Assembly: GCF_003073135.1 (NCBI RefSeq) | Contig: NZ_PGDQ01000009.1 | Location: 62,001 to 126,000 of the forward strand | Origin: Euzebya rosea | GTDB taxonomy: Bacteria > Actinomycetota > Nitriliruptoria > Euzebyales > Euzebyaceae | Reading direction: 5' to 3' | Length of the DNA: 64,000 bases | Shown: piece by piece, positions 40,184 through 48,010 of the stretch | Layout: every line of letters starts with the position of its first letter | Position numbering within the stretch: position 1 is the first letter of the stretch | The notes under the pieces: model-generated | What the model saw: the letters and a program-made list of their open reading frames with translations, nothing else | Database searches by the model: none | Told to the model about the DNA's origin: nothing | Made by a program: the position numbers and the translations under genes

Positions 40184-41560
40184 TCACTCGCGATGCCCGG
40201 CGTCGGGGCCCGGCACCGGGGCGCCCTGCAGTGCCGCGCGGAGCGCGTCGGTCACGAGGGCATCATCGGCAGGCGTCACGGTGCGCAGGTCGACCACGAC
40301 GGCACCGTCGGCAACCCGCACGATCACGGGCGGGTCGGCGTGGCGCATCGCCTCGGCGATGCGGAGCGGATGGTCGAGCGCCACGCGCAGCACTGGGCTG
40401 GTGACCCCGACGCCGGGGGCCGAGCCACCTCCCACCATCGTTGTGCCCTCGACCACGGTCCCGCCCACCCGGTCGCGGAGGGCGTCCACGCGGGCGCCGA
40501 GCTCGGCATGGTCCACGGCGAGCAGGGCATCGACGGTGCCGCCCGCTCCCCGCCGGTGGGCGTCGAGGGTCGCGACCAGCGCGGCGAGCCGCAGCTTGTC
40601 CAGGCGCAGCGCCCGCGCCAGCGGATGGCGGCGGCACCGCTGGACGAGGTCGGCCCGGCCGACGATCAGCCCCGCCTGCGGTCCGCCGAGCAGCTTGTCA
40701 CCGCTGGCCAGGACGAGGTCGGCCCCGTCGTCGATGGCCGCACGCATGGAGGGTTCGTCCGCCATCGCCGGATGGTCGACGGGGGCCAGCAGGCCCGACC
40801 CGGCGTCGTGCACCAGCGGGATGCCGCGGTCGCGTGCGACATCGGCGACCTCCGCCAGCCGCGGCTGGGTGACGAAGCCGTCCTGGGTGAAGTTGGAGGG
40901 ATGCACCGTCAGCAACGCCGCCACGTCGTCGCCCTCACGGTAGTCCTCGGCGCGCGTCCGGTTGGTGGTGCCGACCTCGAGCAGCCGTGCCCCCGAGGAC
41001 GCCATCACGTCGGGCAGGCGGAACGACCCGCCGATCTCCACGAGGTGGCCTCGGCTGACGACGACCTCGCGGCCCGACGCCAGGGCGGCGAGGACCAGGA
41101 CGAGGGCGGCGGCGCAGTTGTTGACGACCATGGCGTCGGCGGCCCCGGTCAGCTCGGCCAGCAGGCCGTCGACGTGCGCGCCCCGGGAGCCACGCCGGCC
41201 CGTGTCCAGGTCGTACTCCAGGTCGCAGTACCCCGCGACGTCGACCATCGCCGCGACCGCGGTGGGGGACAGGGGTGCACGGCCGAGGTTGGTGTGCACG
41301 ACCACCCCCGCGGCGTTGACGACCCGTCGCGGCCCGGGGCGGGGTGCGGTGTCCAGGGCGTCGGCTGCGCGGCCGAGGATCGTGGCGGCGTCATCGGCGG
41401 GTCGTCCCTCGGCGATCCCGGCGCGGCTGCGGTCCATCTCGGCGCGCAGCCGCTCGACCACGGGTGTGCGGCCGTGCCGCTCGATCAGCGCCGCCGCGGC
41501 GGTCAGCAGGTCGTCCATCCGTGGCAGGTCGGCGTAGGGGTTGGCTGACGCGTGTGCCAT
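40184..41560 (-). CDS. selA: L-seryl-tRNA(Sec) selenium transferase SelA
   Basis: 458 residues, fold type I PLP enzyme: N-terminal helical domain (LLTAAAALIERHGRTPVVERLR), VVNAAGVVVHTNLGRAPLS, AMVVNNCAAALVLVLAAL, DAGSGLL, and the PLP Lys289 in LASGDKLLGGPQAGLIVG. It converts Ser-tRNA(Sec) to Sec-tRNA(Sec) using selenophosphate. The frame stays open far upstream but the conserved N-terminus begins at ATG 41560. It lies tail to tail with the GGDEF-like gene. Confidence 0.95.
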   Translation of the reverse strand: MAHASANPYADLPRMDDLLTAAAALIERHGRTPVVERLRAEMDRSRAGIAEGRPADDAATILGRAADALDTAPRPGPRRVVNAAGVVVHTNLGRAPLSPTAVAAMVDVAGYCDLEYDLDTGRRGSRGAHVDGLLAELTGAADAMVVNNCAAALVLVLAALASGREVVVSRGHLVEIGGSFRLPDVMASSGARLLEVGTTNRTRAEDYREGDDVAALLTVHPSNFTQDGFVTQPRLAEVADVARDRGIPLVHDAGSGLLAPVDHPAMADEPSMRAAIDDGADLVLASGDKLLGGPQAGLIVGRADLVQRCRRHPLARALRLDKLRLAALVATLDAHRRGAGGTVDALLAVDHAELGARVDALRDRVGGTVVEGTTMVGGGSAPGVGVTSPVLRVALDHPLRIAEAMRHADPPVIVRVADGAVVVDLRTVTPADDALVTDALRAALQGAPVPGPDAGHRE

Positions 41561-41858
41561 GGCGCCGGCCAGCCTCGCACACCTGCCCCCGTCGGCACGA
41601 TCGGGCGCGCTGCTGGTTGGTCCTCGCTTCGCTCGTCGGGTCCTCGGGCTCGTGACCGACGATCCGCTCCGCCGATTCTCGCCTCTCGCAAGCTCGTGGC
41701 TGCGAGTCTTGCTCACGGAGCGTCGGCGCCCTGCGGCGGTGCGTGGGCACCTCGGTGCGTTCGGCACACGACCGGCGTCCCGTTCGGCGCCCGCAGGAAT
41801 CGGTGCAGGAATCGGTGTGCCTGCGTCGACTGGGATGAGGGCCTGCGACACTGGCCGG
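41561..41858. other. Intergenic region upstream of selA
   Basis: 298 bp between divergent selA and a hypothetical gene. It contains TCGCTTCGCTCG, a motif also seen inverted in the 110-bp repeats near tRNA-Pro, and an exact 12-bp tandem pair GCAGGAATCGGT (41793-41816). It was inspected for tRNA-Sec: no long acceptor stem, UCA anticodon loop or long variable arm could be drawn. Confidence 0.5.
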
Positions 41859-42563
41859 GTGACGGAGCGGACGTGGGTGCTGGTCGCCGAACGGTGGCTC
41901 GAGGACGGCAGGGCCGACCTCGTGTTCCGGGCGCTGCCGGGGCGCCGGCCGCGGGTTCGGTACCACGTGGGGGAGGAGGGGCCGGTCGCCGCCGTCGTCG
42001 AGGGCAGCCTCGAGGACGCCGTCGACGGTGTCGCCCAGGCCGAGCGGCCGTTGTCTGCCGATGTCGACGACGGCGACGTGCTCGTCGTGTCGGGGGTCGG
42101 CCCCAGGACCGACCCCGAGCTGCCGACCACACCGGGCAGCGACGCGCTGGCGCGACTCCAGCGGGGCCACGAGGCGGTATGGGACCGCACGACCGTCGAC
42201 CCGCAGGTCCGGGGCCTGCTCGAGGCCGCCCTGTCCAGCGGCGACGGCGTCGTCGTGCCGTGCATCGGACGGCACGTCCGTCGGATCGTGGTCACCGACG
42301 ACAACCGGCTGCTGGTCCTGACCGAGCTGGCCGACCAGCCACGCGGCCAGCAGGTCCGTGGCGACGAGCTGTCCACCGTCGGCGCGGCGTTGTGGCTGAC
42401 GCCCCGGGAGACCACCGACTCGCGCATCACCGTCTACCCCGAGGCGTCGGTCCGCGCCGCCTACGAGGACGGTCGCTGGATGGTGCGGGCCGACCATCCC
42501 GAGCAGCGGGTCACCCTCTCCCTCGCCCTGGACTTCCCCGCCGAACGCTTCCGCGACGCCTGA
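41859..42563 (+). CDS. Hypothetical protein, actinobacterial
   Basis: 234 residues, no signal peptide or membrane helix, no family recognised. Its sequence is acidic, with a beta-rich look in VRYHVGEEGPVAAVVEGSLED and VVPCIGRHVRRIVVTDDNRLLVLTEL. GTG 41859 begins MTERTWVLVAERWLEDG, which has better composition than the longer frame that would overlap selA. GACACT lies 6 nt upstream, so the mRNA may be leaderless. Position beside selA does not by itself imply a selenium role. Confidence 0.6.
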   Translation: MTERTWVLVAERWLEDGRADLVFRALPGRRPRVRYHVGEEGPVAAVVEGSLEDAVDGVAQAERPLSADVDDGDVLVVSGVGPRTDPELPTTPGSDALARLQRGHEAVWDRTTVDPQVRGLLEAALSSGDGVVVPCIGRHVRRIVVTDDNRLLVLTELADQPRGQQVRGDELSTVGAALWLTPRETTDSRITVYPEASVRAAYEDGRWMVRADHPEQRVTLSLALDFPAERFRDA

Positions 42564-42655
42564 GGAACCCAATTCGTCGGTTCGCACAACATTCGTGCAG
42601 GAACCGGGGGAACCAACGGCGAAGTGTCATGGCAGAGCCGAGACCAGGAGCCCCC

Positions 42656-44335
42656 ATGCACCCGCGCATCGACGCGCCCGCCGACCCACGTGATCACCGC
42701 ACCGGGGTGACCCGCCGACGTGTCCTTTCCGCCGCAGCCGGTGTCGCCGGCGCGGCGGCGGTGGGCGGCATCCCGATCCCCGGCATGTCGACCGCGTCCC
42801 CCGCCGGCGCCACTCGCCGCCCGGCCGGGGACCGCCCCAACATCGTCGTCGTCCTCGCCGACGACACCGGCTGGGGGGCCTTCGGTGCCTACGGACAGCA
42901 ACACGTCGTGTCCCCGAACCTCGACGAGATGGCCCACGAGGGCATCGCGTTCACCGAGGCCTATGCCGGCGCCCCGATCTGCGCGCCCTCGCGCTGCTCG
43001 CTGCTGACCGGCATGCACACCGGCCACGCCCGGGTCCGTGACAACAACTTCACCGTCACCGGCGACGAGCCGACCCTGCTGCCGGAGGACACCACCTTCG
43101 CCCAGGTCCTCAAGCGGGCTGGCTACGCCACGGGCGCGTTCGGCAAGTGGGGCTTCGGTCCCGACGACTGCTACGTGCCGATCGGTGCCGGGGTCGCTCC
43201 CGGCGTGGCGGTCCCATCCGAGGGCGGAGGTGGCCCCGTCGGCGACCTCGACCAGAACGTCGGGCACGACAGCCACCCCCTGCAGAAGGGCTTCGACGAG
43301 TTCTACGGCCTCGTGCGCCACCACCACGCCACCGAGGGCTACTGGCCCAGCTACCTCTGGGACGGCAACCAGCGCGTGATCATCGAGGAGAACGAGGGTG
43401 GAGAGGCGCAGGAGGTCTACGCCCCGACCGCCTACGTCGAGCGGTGCCTGGACTTCATCGAGGACAACGCCGACAGCCCCTTCGTGGCCTACGTGGGCCT
43501 GCAGAACGCCCACTGGCCCAACCACGTCCCTTCCACCGAGCCCTACAGCGACCGGATCGGGTGGACCGAGGAGATGAAGCGCTACGCCGCCCAGATCACC
43601 CTGATCGACACCTACACCGGCATGATCCGCGACAAGCTCGTCGAGCTCGGCCTGGACGACAACACCATCGTGTTCGTCTCCTCCGACAACGGGCCCACCG
43701 AGGAACGGGCTGCGGTCGGTGGTGGCGACGACCCGCGCCACACCACCCCGTCGGTGGACTCCGCGGTGGCCGACATCGCCTGGGACATGACCGGCGGGCT
43801 GCGGGCCAAGAAGCACTCGATGTACGACGGCGGCCTGCGCGTCCCCATGATCGTCTGGGGGCCCGGGCTGGTGCGCCGTGACGGCACGACCGTTGGGGCC
43901 GTGCCGTGGCAGTTCGCCGACGTCCTGCCGACCCTGGCCGACTTCGCCGGCGCCGAGATGCCCGGCGACGTCGACGGCGTCAGCATCAAGGACTGGATCA
44001 CCGGCGAGTCCGACGGCGAGGTCCGGCCGCTGTACTTCGAGCGTCCGCCGTACGCCGGCCTCAACGTCGACGGCAAGCAGAACGCCAGCAACACCTACGT
44101 GCAGGTCGTCCGCGAGGGCAAGTGGAAGATGCTCCGGTACGCCGTCGGCCACACCGACCCCAACGCCCCGGACGAGCAGTGGGACGTCGAGCTGTTCGAC
44201 ATGGCAGCCGATCGCGGCGAGACGACCAACCTCGCCCTGCTCAACCCCGACGTCGTGGCCCGGATGGTCGCGACCGCCAGGGCCAGCCACGCCCCACAGC
44301 CGTACGCCCGCGAGCCCTGGCCGCCGGCCTCCTGA
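42656..44335 (+). CDS. Tat-exported type I sulfatase (arylsulfatase family)
   Basis: 559 residues. Twin-arginine signal (VTRRRVLSAAAGVAGAAAVGG), then an alkaline-phosphatase-fold sulfatase: NIVVVLADDTGWGAFGAYG metal site, the CxPSR motif in ICAPSRCSLLTG with Cys109 as the formylglycine precursor, GYATGAFGKWG, SSDNGPTEE and KKHSMYDGGLRVPMIVWGPG. It hydrolyses sulfate esters, perhaps of marine sulfated polysaccharides or small aryl sulfates; substrate unknown. ATG 42656 has AGGAG at 6 nt; ATG 42629 is an alternative. The activating enzyme is encoded 13 bp downstream. Confidence 0.93.
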   Translation: MHPRIDAPADPRDHRTGVTRRRVLSAAAGVAGAAAVGGIPIPGMSTASPAGATRRPAGDRPNIVVVLADDTGWGAFGAYGQQHVVSPNLDEMAHEGIAFTEAYAGAPICAPSRCSLLTGMHTGHARVRDNNFTVTGDEPTLLPEDTTFAQVLKRAGYATGAFGKWGFGPDDCYVPIGAGVAPGVAVPSEGGGGPVGDLDQNVGHDSHPLQKGFDEFYGLVRHHHATEGYWPSYLWDGNQRVIIEENEGGEAQEVYAPTAYVERCLDFIEDNADSPFVAYVGLQNAHWPNHVPSTEPYSDRIGWTEEMKRYAAQITLIDTYTGMIRDKLVELGLDDNTIVFVSSDNGPTEERAAVGGGDDPRHTTPSVDSAVADIAWDMTGGLRAKKHSMYDGGLRVPMIVWGPGLVRRDGTTVGAVPWQFADVLPTLADFAGAEMPGDVDGVSIKDWITGESDGEVRPLYFERPPYAGLNVDGKQNASNTYVQVVREGKWKMLRYAVGHTDPNAPDEQWDVELFDMAADRGETTNLALLNPDVVARMVATARASHAPQPYAREPWPPAS

Positions 44336-44348
44336 CGGGGCTGCCACG

Positions 44349-45302
44349 ATGGGCGGCAGCTGCTGCGCCCCGGGTCGGTCCGACGACGCACCGGCCCCAG
44401 CGGCGCTCGGTACGGCTTCGGCATCCGTTCGTGCGGACGCCCTCGAGGTCCCCATGGTCGACCTCGACGGTGGCACCGTCACGATGGGCTACGAGGGACC
44501 GCTGGTCAACCCGGGGGAGGGCGAGGGACCGGAGCGGCTCGTGTCCGTCGCGCCGTTCGCCGTCGGGACGGGCCCGGTCACGAACGCCGAGTTCGCTCGG
44601 TTCGTCGCAGCCACGGGGCACGTGACGGACGCCGAACGCTTCGGCTGGTCCTTCGTGTTCACCGACTTCGTGGGCATCGACGCGACGGTCCGTGGCCGGG
44701 TCGCGGGTGCGGAGTGGTGGTGCGCCGTCGACGGGGCGTCGTGGGACCACCCCGGGGGGCCCGGGACCGACCCTGCCCACGTGGATCGCGCCGACCATCC
44801 CGTGGTCCACGTCTCGTGGAACGATGCGGTCGCGTACTGTCGCTGGGCTGGTGTGCGCCTGCTGTCCGAGGCGGAGTGGGAGTACGCCGCGCGGGGGGGT
44901 CGCGACGGGACCGTGTGGCCGTGGGGCGAGCGGACTCCGCCGGGCGGCCGTGGGGTCTGCAACATCTGGCAGGGACGGTTCCCCCACCACTCGACGCAGG
45001 TCGTCGACCGTCGCGGCACGACGCCGGTCGGGCTGTACCCGCCCAACGGGTTCGGCCTGCACGACGTCATCGGCAACGTCTGGGAGTGGACCGACGACCC
45101 GTGGTCGGCGGACGGCGTCGACGACCCGACACAGCGTGTCCGCAAGGGCGGTTCGTACCTGTGCCACGACTCCTACTGCAACCGGTACCGGATCGCCGCG
45201 CGGGACCACTCGCGTCCGGACGACGCCACGGGCAACATCGGCTTCCGGGTCGCTCGGGAGACCACGTCAGGGAAAGGTCACGTCATAGGATCGCGTCGAT
45301 GA
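44349..45302 (+). CDS. Formylglycine-generating enzyme (FGE/SUMF1 family)
   Basis: 317 residues. The FGE-sulfatase domain begins at VPMVDLDGGTVTMGY, with PVTNAEFARFVAATGH, VVHVSWNDAVAYCRWAG, LLSEAEWEYAARGG and GNVWEWTDD. The redox-active, copper-binding cysteines Cys272 and Cys277 are present in YLCHDSYCNRYR, so it should be active. It oxidises the sulfatase Cys to formylglycine before folding; this suits a folded Tat substrate. Its stop overlaps the ATG of the NUDIX gene (ATGA). Confidence 0.93.
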   Translation: MGGSCCAPGRSDDAPAPAALGTASASVRADALEVPMVDLDGGTVTMGYEGPLVNPGEGEGPERLVSVAPFAVGTGPVTNAEFARFVAATGHVTDAERFGWSFVFTDFVGIDATVRGRVAGAEWWCAVDGASWDHPGGPGTDPAHVDRADHPVVHVSWNDAVAYCRWAGVRLLSEAEWEYAARGGRDGTVWPWGERTPPGGRGVCNIWQGRFPHHSTQVVDRRGTTPVGLYPPNGFGLHDVIGNVWEWTDDPWSADGVDDPTQRVRKGGSYLCHDSYCNRYRIAARDHSRPDDATGNIGFRVARETTSGKGHVIGSRR

Positions 45303-46129
45303 CCTCTCGACCCGCTCCCGTGACGACCCCGGCCGAGGCGCCACCGACCAGGCCTGCCGCCACCGTCCTGCTGCTCCGACAGCATCCGCGGCACGGCATG
45401 CAGGTGCTCATGCTCCGTCGGCACGCACGCTCGGGGTTCGCCGCCAGCGCCTGGGTCTTCCCCGGCGGCGTCGTCGACGAGGGTGACGGGACGCTGCCGG
45501 AGGGGACCTGGACGGGCATCGATCCCGACGCCCTGGCCGACCGGTTCGGGCTCAGCCCGACGGAGACCCTGGCGATGCACGCCGCAGCGGTCCGGGAGAC
45601 CTTCGAGGAGGCTGGCGTGCTGCTGGCCATGCACGCCGACGGTCGCCCCGCTGACGTGCCGGCCGACGAGCTGGCCGGGATGCGCGACGCCCTGAACGAC
45701 CGCACGGTCGACGCCGACTGGCACGGCTTCCTGCAGCGGCACTCGCTGGTGCTCGACCTGTCCGCCATGACGTACTGGCTGCGCTGGGTGACCCCCATCC
45801 AGGAGCCCAAGCGCTACGACACCTGCTTCTTCCTCGCCCCCGTTCCCGCTGGCGCCGAACCGGCCCACGACCGGGTCGAGACGACCGAGTGCCGCTGGGT
45901 GACCCCGTCCGACATCGCCGCGGGGGACGAGCTGCCGGTCATCTTCCCGACGTGGAAGACGCTGGTCTGGATGGCCGAGCACGGCACCGTCGAGGCGCTG
46001 CTGGACGCAGCCGCCGGTCAGGGCGAGGTCGCGCCGATCCAGCCGCACATCCAGGTCGATGGCAACGGCAGCTACTCCGCCATCTTCCTGCCCGATGACG
46101 ACGACTACCCCCACGAGCTCTACGCGTGA
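45299..46129 (+). CDS. NUDIX hydrolase (NUDT19-like)
   Basis: 276 residues. VLMLRRHARSGFAASAWVFPGG near residues 38-60 and a NUDIX box with an insertion, GGVVDEGDG followed later by AAVRETFEEAGVLL. This split-box arrangement is typical of the NUDT7/NUDT19 branch, some of which cleave CoA or acyl-CoA; substrate not proven. Coupled to FGE upstream and the MBL gene downstream by 4-bp overlaps. Confidence 0.87.
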   Translation: MTSRPAPVTTPAEAPPTRPAATVLLLRQHPRHGMQVLMLRRHARSGFAASAWVFPGGVVDEGDGTLPEGTWTGIDPDALADRFGLSPTETLAMHAAAVRETFEEAGVLLAMHADGRPADVPADELAGMRDALNDRTVDADWHGFLQRHSLVLDLSAMTYWLRWVTPIQEPKRYDTCFFLAPVPAGAEPAHDRVETTECRWVTPSDIAAGDELPVIFPTWKTLVWMAEHGTVEALLDAAAGQGEVAPIQPHIQVDGNGSYSAIFLPDDDDYPHELYA

Positions 46130-47016
46130 GCGAGGAGACGCCCACGTCCTCCGTCCGCACCCTCGACGACCTGACCCGGGTGGTGCTGGCCCCCAACGCC
46201 TCGCCCATGACGCTGGAGGGCACCAACACCTACCTGCTGGGCGACCGGTCGTCGGGCAGCCTGCTGGTGGTCGATCCGGGACCGGACGACGCCGCGCACC
46301 TGGAGCGGGTCGAGTCCGCCATCGACGGGGCCGACGTCGCCGCCGTGATCATCACCCACCACCACCACGACCACGCCGAAGCGGCCGGGTGGGCCGATCG
46401 CTGGGGCGCGCCGCTGCGAGCCTTCGACCCGGGCCTGATCCCCGGTGCGCGCACCATGGTCGACGGCGAGACGCTGTCGGTGGCCGGCATCGACCTGTCC
46501 GCGCTGCACACGCCCGGGCATGCCTCGGACCACCTGTGCCTGCGGATCCACCAGACCGACGTGGTGCTGACCGGCGACCACGTGCTCGGCCGCGGATCGA
46601 CCATCGTGAACTGGCCCGACGGCGACATGACCGCCTACATGGCCTCGCTGCGCCGGCTCGCCGGTGCGCCGGGCGCCCGCATCTACCCCGGGCACGGACC
46701 GATGGTGGACCGCCCCGCCGAGAAGATCGCGGAGTACCTGGCCCACCGCGTCGACCGCGAGGCCCAGATCCGCGCGGCCATCGACGACGGCGCCGACAGC
46801 CCGCAGGCGATCGTCCGCGCCGTCTACACCGACGTGCCGGAGATCCTGCACCCGGCAGCCGAACGCAGCGTGCGCGCGGTGCTGGCCATGCTCATCGACC
46901 GAGGCCAGGTCGACCCCGCGTTGATGCAGGAGGTGGCCGGCCCGGTCGAACCCTCCACGCTCGCCACCGATGCCCCGACCGGTGAGGGTCCCGACGACGA
47001 CGAAGGGCAGCGCTGA
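46126..47016 (+). CDS. MBL-fold metallohydrolase (LACTB2-like)
   Basis: 296 residues. Metal-binding motif THHHHDHAEAAG, then HTPGHASDHLC, GDHVLG and YPGHGP, in the order of glyoxalase II/LACTB2-type hydrolases; a C-terminal helical domain (AYTDVPEIL-type segment) follows. LACTB2 homologs can act as endoribonucleases, others as thioesterases; undecided. A homolog (Rv3677c) lies next to the RidA gene in mycobacteria. GTG start overlaps the NUDIX stop. Confidence 0.88.
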   Translation: MSEETPTSSVRTLDDLTRVVLAPNASPMTLEGTNTYLLGDRSSGSLLVVDPGPDDAAHLERVESAIDGADVAAVIITHHHHDHAEAAGWADRWGAPLRAFDPGLIPGARTMVDGETLSVAGIDLSALHTPGHASDHLCLRIHQTDVVLTGDHVLGRGSTIVNWPDGDMTAYMASLRRLAGAPGARIYPGHGPMVDRPAEKIAEYLAHRVDREAQIRAAIDDGADSPQAIVRAVYTDVPEILHPAAERSVRAVLAMLIDRGQVDPALMQEVAGPVEPSTLATDAPTGEGPDDDEGQR

Positions 47017-47864
47017 TGGCCACCGAACGACCGGGAACCGACCCACGGGTGGTCGGGGTGATCACCGGTGTGGTCGTCGTCCTGCTCGTCCTCGTGGTGG
47101 TCGGGCTGGTCACGGCCGGCAACGACGGCGACGAGATCGCCATCGACGGGCAGTTGACCGCCACCCCGGTCACGTCCGCCACCGACGCCACCGAGGCCCA
47201 AGCGACGGAGACGGCCCCGACCGCGCCCGAGCCCGGCGAGGAGTCGACGACCGCCGGCGCCACCCCACCCCCGGCCACCGCCGAGCCGTCAGGCGACGAC
47301 GGTGACACCACCGGCCCCGTGGACACCGACGGCGAGCCGACCGACGGCGACGCCGCGGCCTTCGTGGAGTCCCTCACCGCGGGGGAGGTCGACTCCAGCG
47401 ACGTGGTCCTGGCCGACCTCGACGCAGATGGCCGCAACGAGGTCGTCGTGGCGGGGTTGCTGGGCGGGCGGTCACGGATCGACGTGGCCCGCTGGAACGG
47501 CACGACCTACGTGCTCGCCGACTCCGGTGAGGGTGGGTCCGCGGAGGCGATCGAGTCGGTTCGGGTGGCCGACGTCAACAGCACACCCGACAGCGCAGAG
47601 ATCGTGGTCCGGCAGACCAGCGGCGGACAGGGCGAGAGCATCACCCTGTGGTCCCTCGTCGACGGCGAGGTCGTGCCCCTCCGGGCAGCCGGGGGTTGCT
47701 GGGACGGATCCCACACCTACGGCATCGTCGGGGCGGAGATCCGCGACGGTCGCATCACCGCCACCTGCGACGGATCTCCCGACCCGATCGTCGCATGGCC
47801 CTCGGATGTCTACGAGTGGGCCCCCGAGGACGGGGTCTTCCTGTACGTGGAAACGTTGGACTAA
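47016..47864 (+). CDS. Membrane-anchored protein with FG-GAP/VCBS-like segment
   Basis: 282 residues. One helix near the N-terminus (VVGVITGVVVVLLVLVVVGLV), an extracellular Thr/Pro/Glu/Asp-rich linker of about 85 residues, then a globular domain with DVVLADLDADGRNEVVVAG, a calcium-binding-type DxDxDG loop seen in FG-GAP/VCBS repeats. No enzymatic motif. Its ATG overlaps the TGA of the MBL gene (TGATG). Confidence 0.75.
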   Translation: MATERPGTDPRVVGVITGVVVVLLVLVVVGLVTAGNDGDEIAIDGQLTATPVTSATDATEAQATETAPTAPEPGEESTTAGATPPPATAEPSGDDGDTTGPVDTDGEPTDGDAAAFVESLTAGEVDSSDVVLADLDADGRNEVVVAGLLGGRSRIDVARWNGTTYVLADSGEGGSAEAIESVRVADVNSTPDSAEIVVRQTSGGQGESITLWSLVDGEVVPLRAAGGCWDGSHTYGIVGAEIRDGRITATCDGSPDPIVAWPSDVYEWAPEDGVFLYVETLD

Positions 47865-47879
47865 ACCACAAATCGTCGA

Positions 47880-47910
47880 TTGTCAAGGGGCTAGTCCGAA
47901 GGGGTAGATT
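47880..47910 (+). promoter_or_regulatory. Probable pckA promoter
   Basis: TTGTCA (47880-47885) and TAGATT (47905-47910) with a 19-bp spacer. Transcription from here would give a leader of about 95 nt that includes the hairpin at 47948-47973. Confidence 0.45.
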
Positions 47911-47947
47911 CCCTGCCACAACCGCGGCGTAACGTTGCGTTTCACCA

Positions 47948-47973
47948 GAGCTCGTGAGCGGGTTCACGAGCTC
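47948..47973 (+). promoter_or_regulatory. Hairpin in the pckA leader
   Basis: Perfect 10-bp stem (GAGCTCGTGA, 47948-47957; TCACGAGCTC, 47964-47973) with loop GCGGGT, ending 37 nt before the TTG start. It could affect mRNA stability or expression of this gluconeogenic enzyme. Confidence 0.5.
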
Positions 47974-48010
47974 GAACCCGTCGGCCACCGTCGCCCGTCA
48001 GGAGAACCCC

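Noticed and set aside
41541-41858. N-terminal extension of the hypothetical gene at 41859-42563
   Set aside because: It would overlap selA and has Arg/Pro/Ser-rich sequence unlike the rest; GTG 41859 fits better.
41561-41858. tRNA-Sec gene next to selA
   Set aside because: No UCA anticodon loop, long acceptor stem or T-arm consensus could be drawn on either strand.
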